The translations under genes were made by a program, and so were the position numbers. Under the pieces are notes generated by a model. That model ran no database searches. It was not told the DNA's origin and saw nothing but the letters and a program-made list of their open reading frames with translations. Below are positions 59,869 through 64,000 of a stretch of 64,000 bases of DNA, one piece after another. The DNA comes from UBA7672 sp965279085 (GTDB taxonomy: Bacteria; Pseudomonadota; Alphaproteobacteria; Caulobacterales; Hyphomonadaceae): positions 2,604,001-2,668,000 of the forward strand of contig OZ257149.1 in assembly GCA_965279085.1 (NCBI GenBank). Direction: 5' to 3'. Within the stretch, counting starts at the first letter, position 1; each line of letters begins with the position of its first letter.

Positions 59869-60399
59869 TCATTTGCGCTCGCAGAGAGTAAAGTACCTTT
59901 CGATAGTGACAAGTTCCTCCGGCGTCGCGGTGCGAAGCGCGTAAGGCGGCTCGCCCTTCGATAGTGCGCCGGATTTGCGGAAAGCGGCCAGGACAGGATA
60001 CGTCGTATCGAGTTCCACGCGGATGAAACCCTCACCGTAGAAATCGTCGGGCGGGACGGGAGTCACATCAATCGTTTCCGAGATGGGACCGGAGGCGAGA
60101 AACAGGCGGGCCGCTTCTGGCCCGTTGTTGAAAGTTTCCAGTTGAAGCCGCCCTGATCCCGGAGCGCACCAGAAGGTGACGATGATGTCGCCGGAGTTCG
60201 GGCGTCCCATCATGAGCGCCGTCCGCGATGTATCGGCGTGCTCTGGAATGCTCCATTCATAGTCCCGAATGTCGGATAGTGGCGGCGGCGCGTCGCGAGC
60301 CGGCATGGAAGGCTGCGCCACATCCGGCATCGGTTCGGGCTGGCAGGCGCCTGTCGCCAGCAGCAGCAGAAACAAGCCGTTGCGCATGAAATTCCTCAT
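59869..60399 (-). CDS. Hypothetical lipoprotein (176 aa), downstream member of a pair
   Basis: A lipobox signal (NGLFLLLLATGAC) starts a secreted lipoprotein with Pro-rich N-terminus. Mature part: YEWSIPEHADTSRTALMMGRPNSGDIIVTFWCAPGSGRLQLE then RVELDTTYPVLAAFRKSG. I recognise no domain. Its start overlaps the stop of the second lipoprotein gene by 4 bases, so both are translated from one mRNA. Confidence 0.75.
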   Translation of the reverse strand: MRNFMRNGLFLLLLATGACQPEPMPDVAQPSMPARDAPPPLSDIRDYEWSIPEHADTSRTALMMGRPNSGDIIVTFWCAPGSGRLQLETFNNGPEAARLFLASGPISETIDVTPVPPDDFYGEGFIRVELDTTYPVLAAFRKSGALSKGEPPYALRTATPEELVTIERYFTLCERK

Positions 60400-60896
60400 G
60401 CCGGCTCAAGCGCGGGCGGTTCGATGAGGTCGCATTCGATGGCGACGGGTTTGGCCTGCGCCATCGACACCGGGCCTTCGTAGATCCCGCAATTGATCAG
60501 GTTGTCCTCGTGCGCGAGGCGCGCGGTATAGACGTTGACCAGCACCTGCGGCGGGCCTTCGACATCTGTCTCCAGCACCTTGGGATCGATCGCCGAGCCG
60601 GGAACCAGCACGCCGCGATTGGCCGGCTGGACGTTGATGTCGTCGCTGCCGAGGTTCACCTGCCCCATCTCGTCGCCCTGCACGCCGGGCTTCGGCTCGC
60701 CCCAGTACATCGCCGAGATCGTGACCTGCTCGCTCATACCTACGAGCTTCTCGATCGTGCGCGGGGTCAGCGTGAGCTGTACATCGAAGCCGTAGGGTGT
60801 CCTGACCGGCTCGGCCTTGTCCACGGCCGCTTCGGGGCCAGAGGCCGGGGCGCAGGCCAGGACTGCCAACGGCAGCAGGAAGATCAGCTGTTTCAT
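60396..60896 (-). CDS. Hypothetical lipoprotein (166 aa), upstream member of a pair
   Basis: The signal MKQLIFLLPLAVLAC has a lipobox. The mature part contains RTIEKLVGMSEQVTISAMYWGEPKP, then GQVNLGSDDINVQ, as in a beta-rich periplasmic fold, and NVYTARLAHEDNLINCGIYEGPVS. I do not recognise the family. It is translationally coupled to the next lipoprotein and divergent from dapB. Confidence 0.75.
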   Translation of the reverse strand: MKQLIFLLPLAVLACAPASGPEAAVDKAEPVRTPYGFDVQLTLTPRTIEKLVGMSEQVTISAMYWGEPKPGVQGDEMGQVNLGSDDINVQPANRGVLVPGSAIDPKVLETDVEGPPQVLVNVYTARLAHEDNLINCGIYEGPVSMAQAKPVAIECDLIEPPALEPA

Positions 60897-60990
60897 GGGC
60901 CGGCAGACTCGCTGCTTCGTCCGGACAGGTCAATTCGCAGGGGGCGCCGATCCCCTCGCCTGTCGCGAATTTCCCGCTATAAGCGGGCGC

Positions 60991-61767
60991 ATGAGCATCA
61001 AGATCGCCATCGCGGGAGCCGCAGGACGCATGGGCCAGGCGCTGGCCGCATGCGCCGGCGACGACTTCACGATCGTCGGCGGAAGCGAGCGGCCGGGCTC
61101 GCCCGAACTGGGCAAGGATCGCGGCGGCTGGTCGCTGAGCGACACGGCCGACCGGGCCGCGCAATCGGCCGATGTCTGGATCGACTTCACGACGCCCGGC
61201 GCATCGCTCGGCTCCCTCGAGCTCCTGAAGCTGACCAGAGTGAAGGCGGCCATCATCGGCACGACCGGCCTCTCGCCGCCGCAGGAGCAGCAGATCGCCG
61301 AACACGCCAAGCGCATCGCCATCGTGCGCGACCGCAACTTCTCGCTGGGCGTCAACGTGATGATCGGTCTGGTCGAGCAGGTCGCCGCGCGGCTGGGCCC
61401 GGACTGGGACATCGAGATCACCGAGGGCCATCACCGTCGCAAGGTCGATTCGCCCTCGGGCACAGCCCTGATGATCGGCGAAGCCGCCGCCAGGGGCCGC
61501 GGCGCCAAACTGGCCGACCTGCGCACGCCGCCCCATGACGGACTCTCCGGCCCGCGCAAGGCGGGTTCCATCGGCTTCTCCGTGATCCGTGCTGGCGGCA
61601 TCATCGGCGACCACGACGCGGCTTTCGGATCGGACGAGGAGATCCTCACGATCAGCCACCGCGCGCTCGACCGGGCGATCTTCGCCAAGGGCGCGCTCGC
61701 CGCCGCGAAGTGGGCAGCGGACAAGCCGCCCGGCCTCTACCGGATGCGTGACGTTCTAGGCTTGTAG
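60991..61767 (+). CDS. dapB: 4-hydroxy-tetrahydrodipicolinate reductase
   Basis: The 258-aa enzyme of lysine and diaminopimelate synthesis starts at ATG 60991 (MSIKIAIAGAAGRMG). Signs: dinucleotide loop GAAGRMG, IDFTTPGASL, and the family motif EGHHRRKVDSPSGTALMIGE with the catalytic lysine. An upstream frame in the same reading frame adds 58 residues without family match and is rejected. Diaminopimelate is a cell-wall precursor, joining murJ and ampG here. Confidence 0.97.
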   Translation: MSIKIAIAGAAGRMGQALAACAGDDFTIVGGSERPGSPELGKDRGGWSLSDTADRAAQSADVWIDFTTPGASLGSLELLKLTRVKAAIIGTTGLSPPQEQQIAEHAKRIAIVRDRNFSLGVNVMIGLVEQVAARLGPDWDIEITEGHHRRKVDSPSGTALMIGEAAARGRGAKLADLRTPPHDGLSGPRKAGSIGFSVIRAGGIIGDHDAAFGSDEEILTISHRALDRAIFAKGALAAAKWAADKPPGLYRMRDVLGL

Positions 61768-61905
61768 AGCGTCCGCTCGCGCAGCCGTTTCAAAATGTTT
61801 CCGGGCTTTCACTTTGATTGTGGCGCCATGCGCGCATAGACGGTGTCATGCAGCCGTCGCGAGACGGCAGGTGGGAAACGCGGCAACGGGGACCTGGCGC
61901 GCGGC

Positions 61906-63534
61906 ATGACGCAAGCGCCTCACATCTTTTCATCGGCTCGCACGCAGCTCGACCAGCTTGCCCTTGGGCAAGTGAGCGCGGTCGACCTGCTTGACGAGCA
62001 CATCGCGCGCTCGGGCGTGGTGAACCCGGTGATCAACGCCGTGGTGCGCACCAGCCTCGAAGCGGCGCGCGAGCGCGCGGCCGAACTCGACAAGCTGCTG
62101 AAATCCGGCATCCCGGCGGGACCGCTCCACGGCCTGCCGATCACCATCAAGGACACGTTCGACGTCGAAGGCATGCCCGCCACATCCGGTGCGCCCGAAT
62201 ACGCCAACCGACCGGCCAGGACGCCGGATGCGCAGGCGGTGGCGCGGCTGCGGGCGGCGGGCGCGGTAATCTGGGGCAAGACCAACACGCCTTACCTCGC
62301 TGGCGACAGCCAGACCTACAATCCTGTGCACGGCCGCACGTCCAACCCGTGGGACATCAGCCGCACGCCGGGCGGATCGTCAGGCGGCGCCGCCGCAGCG
62401 CTGGCGACTGGGATCACGCCGCTTGAGCTCGGCTCGGACATTGGCGGCAGCCTGCGTTTTCCGGCGCACTTCTGCGGCGTCGCCGCGCTGAAGCCGACCT
62501 TCGGCCGCACGCCCATCCTCGGCCACGTGCCCCCGGCGCCGGGATCGCTCGCCGTGCGTGATCTCAACGTCTCGGGCCCGATGGCGCGCAGCGTCGCCGA
62601 CCTGCGGCTGATGTATCAGGTGCTGGCTGGCGAACCGGTGACGGTCCTTCCGCGCCGGTCGGGGCTGAAAGCGCGCCGCATCGCGGTGTGGTCGGAGGAC
62701 AAGACCTTTCCCGTTTCCGCGGAATGCAACGCGGCCGTGGAGACAGCCGCCGAAGCAGCGGCGGAGGCAGGCGCGCAGGTGCTGGTGGGCAAGCCGGACC
62801 TCGACGGCAATGCTCTGATCGATCTCTATCTCCAGCTGCTCCTCCCCATTCTCGCGACCGACATGCCTGGGCCACTGGTGAAGGCGCTGCAGGCGGGGCG
62901 GCCGATTGCCAAGATGATGGCGCGGGGCGAGCCGTTCTCGCGCGGCAAGTGGGCGCTCTATTCCGCGGCCTCGCACCATGACTGGCTGAAGGCGGACGAG
63001 GCGCGGCGGCGGCTCAAGCGCACGGTTTCGGAATTCTTCTCGCGCTGGCATGCGATCATCACGCCTGTGTCGCCCACAACCGCGTTCGAACATGTCGACA
63101 GCGGCGACGCCGTCACGCGCCTGATGAAGGTGGACGGGCAGCCAACGCCATATCACATGTTCCACGCATGGATCGCGCTGGCGACCGTGTGCCACCTGCC
63201 CGCCGTGGTGATTCCCGTCCCGCGCGCCAAGGGCGAACTGCCCGCAGGCGTGCAGATCATCGGACCCGAGGGCGGCGATCTCGACGTGCTCGCCATCGCC
63301 GAGGCGCTTGAATCGCAGATGGGCGGTTTCCAGCGCCCGCCCGAGGAGCGCCTCACCGCGCCGCTGGAACTGAACGCGAAATCAAAGGGCAAGCCAGTGA
63401 AGGCGAAGCCGGCGCCCAAACCGAAGACGGTGAAGCCGAAACCGGCAAAGCCCGCCAAGCCGCCCAAGACGGTGAAGCCCAAGCCTGCGCCCAAGGTGAA
63501 ACGGCCGAAGCCAGTCAAGCCTGCGCGGAAATAG
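61906..63534 (+). CDS. Amidase-signature family protein with lysine/proline-rich tail
   Basis: The 542-aa protein is an amidase-signature enzyme with the Lys-cisSer-Ser triad K82 (PITIKDTFD), S158 (RTPGGSSGG) and S182 (GSDIGGSLRFP). Homologues include bacterial amidases with broad substrates. The last 51 residues (492-542) are a low-complexity tail of Lys, Pro, Ala and Val in repeats such as KPAKPAKPPK, which core amidases do not have. The tail is highly basic. The start is ATG 61906; ribosome site weak. Confidence 0.9.
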   Translation: MTQAPHIFSSARTQLDQLALGQVSAVDLLDEHIARSGVVNPVINAVVRTSLEAARERAAELDKLLKSGIPAGPLHGLPITIKDTFDVEGMPATSGAPEYANRPARTPDAQAVARLRAAGAVIWGKTNTPYLAGDSQTYNPVHGRTSNPWDISRTPGGSSGGAAAALATGITPLELGSDIGGSLRFPAHFCGVAALKPTFGRTPILGHVPPAPGSLAVRDLNVSGPMARSVADLRLMYQVLAGEPVTVLPRRSGLKARRIAVWSEDKTFPVSAECNAAVETAAEAAAEAGAQVLVGKPDLDGNALIDLYLQLLLPILATDMPGPLVKALQAGRPIAKMMARGEPFSRGKWALYSAASHHDWLKADEARRRLKRTVSEFFSRWHAIITPVSPTTAFEHVDSGDAVTRLMKVDGQPTPYHMFHAWIALATVCHLPAVVIPVPRAKGELPAGVQIIGPEGGDLDVLAIAEALESQMGGFQRPPEERLTAPLELNAKSKGKPVKAKPAPKPKTVKPKPAKPAKPPKTVKPKPAPKVKRPKPVKPARK

Positions 63535-63625
63535 GGTTTCCGGCCACCGTCAAATTCACACGCGCGACTTCAGTGCGTGTTGAGGCGGCGACGCGACGTT
63601 AGCCTGGCAAGTGTTGGGGAACGTC

Positions 63626-63787
63626 ATGAAACAGATGAGCCGCTTTACGCGCGACCGCAGCGGCGCGACTGCAATCGAATATGTCTTGCTACTGTCGGGC
63701 ATGGCGCTCGCCGTGATCGGGATCCTGTCGTTCTTCGGCGTTCAGCTGAACGACCTGTTCCTGCTGCTGGCCAGCGCGAACACCTGA
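63626..63787 (+). CDS. Flp/Fap-type pilin component (53 aa)
   Basis: The 53-residue protein reads MKQMSRFTRDRSGATAIEYV, the typical Flp leader and cleavage site (Gly then Ala, Thr, Ala, Ile, Glu, Tyr), followed by one hydrophobic helix to the end. It is a type IVb pilin or Flp-like subunit. No tad/cpa assembly genes are nearby, so it is an orphan copy or part of a cluster beyond the window. A start at ATG 63635 would drop three residues. Confidence 0.88.
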   Translation: MKQMSRFTRDRSGATAIEYVLLLSGMALAVIGILSFFGVQLNDLFLLLASANT

Positions 63788-63795
63788 CCTGACAG

Positions 63796-64000
63796 TTACC
63801 AGCTGCCGATGTTCGGCGCGCTGGCCCACGGCTCCGCGGGTGGCTTCGGTTCACCCTTCTGCAGGAGTTCGATCGAGATGCCGTCGGGCGATCTCACGAA
63901 GGCCATGCGCCCGTCGCGTGGCGGGCGGTTGATGGTGACGCCCAGCTTCTGGAAGCGCTCGCAGGCGGCGTAGATGTCGTCGACGCGATAGGCGAGATGC
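63796..64000 (-). CDS. gloA: Glyoxalase I / VOC-family protein, C-terminal part (5' end outside window)
   Basis: The frame is open to the window edge and encodes the C-terminal 67 residues, beginning HLAYRVDDIYAACERFQKLG and including FVRSPDGISIELLQKGE, with the metal-binding Glu of lactoylglutathione lyase. The ending PKPPAEPWASAPNIGSW is typical of short proteobacterial glyoxalases. GshB in this window makes the glutathione that such an enzyme needs. Confidence 0.88.
   Translation of the reverse strand, partial: HLAYRVDDIYAACERFQKLGVTINRPPRDGRMAFVRSPDGISIELLQKGEPKPPAEPWASAPNIGSW

Noticed and set aside
1..64000. Mobile elements, prophage, CRISPR arrays, toxin-antitoxin pairs, restriction systems
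   Set aside because: No transposase, integrase, phage structural gene, regular repeat-spacer series, or recognised defence genes were found on either strand.

Overview
This window is a dense stretch of chromosome, GC-rich by eye, from an alphaproteobacterium. I would place it in or near Hyphomonadaceae/Caulobacterales; that placement is an inference from gene content and order, because there is no rRNA gene here. Supporting signs are a Fur without the C-terminal CxxC, a UrcA-family protein, a DUF1217 flagellum-linked protein, an XRE regulator between lnt and metK, and the order trmB-metK-XRE-lnt-corC-ybeY-phoH-miaB-fur-rimI-tsaB. I see no tRNA, rRNA, CRISPR array, insertion sequence or prophage. 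Most of the window is housekeeping.

Layout. At 1-12.4 kb, after a partial methyltransferase, a long minus-strand series covers tRNA modification (trmB, miaB, tsaB), S-adenosylmethionine synthesis (metK), lipoprotein acylation (lnt), RNA and ribosome maturation (ybeY, phoH), iron regulation (fur), Fe-S assembly (NifU type) and a universal stress protein. A 0.75-kb gap at 1.13-1.88 kb is filled with palindromic repeats. At 12.5-19.7 kb there is an anchored protein of unknown function, a PCu(A)C copper chaperone, trpS, murJ and glnD. At 19.8-21.4 kb pnuC and nadR form an NAD-salvage operon. At 21.5-21.85 kb two tandemly duplicated genes for 42-43-residue membrane peptides have their own terminator. 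At 22-33.3 kb come mutS, maeB, ampG coupled to a hybrid histidine kinase, comM and gshB.

At 33.5-38.9 kb a cell-envelope block (BON lipoprotein, yraN, rsmI, an LppC/LpoA-like activator) is followed by a perfect inverted repeat pair and hemW. At 39-46.3 kb accessory regulatory genes surround rdgB: two paralogous membrane histidine kinases with a single-domain response regulator on one side; DUF2975, XRE, membrane AraC and UrcA genes on the other. The UrcA gene is preceded by a duplicated direct-repeat site of the kind AraC proteins bind. At 46.4-51.0 kb are a Nudix hydrolase, a YbjQ-like protein, rph, hrcA and grpE. At 51-56.4 kb are a GH130 phosphorylase homologue, an ICMT-like membrane methyltransferase, a TetR regulator with a readable promoter, DUF1217, AlkB and two unknown proteins. 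At 56.6-59.8 kb dnaK and dnaJ follow. The end carries two lipoproteins, dapB, an amidase with a Lys/Pro-rich tail, an orphan Flp pilin and a partial glyoxalase.

How genes work together. Chaperone genes sit in two blocks (hrcA-grpE and dnaK-dnaJ). The peptidoglycan and envelope theme recurs in murJ, ampG, the LppC-like activator, the BON lipoprotein, lnt and dapB. The least explained pieces, and the best candidates for something new, are the tandem membrane peptides and the AraC-UrcA module with its two operators. No complete new multi-gene system is evident.
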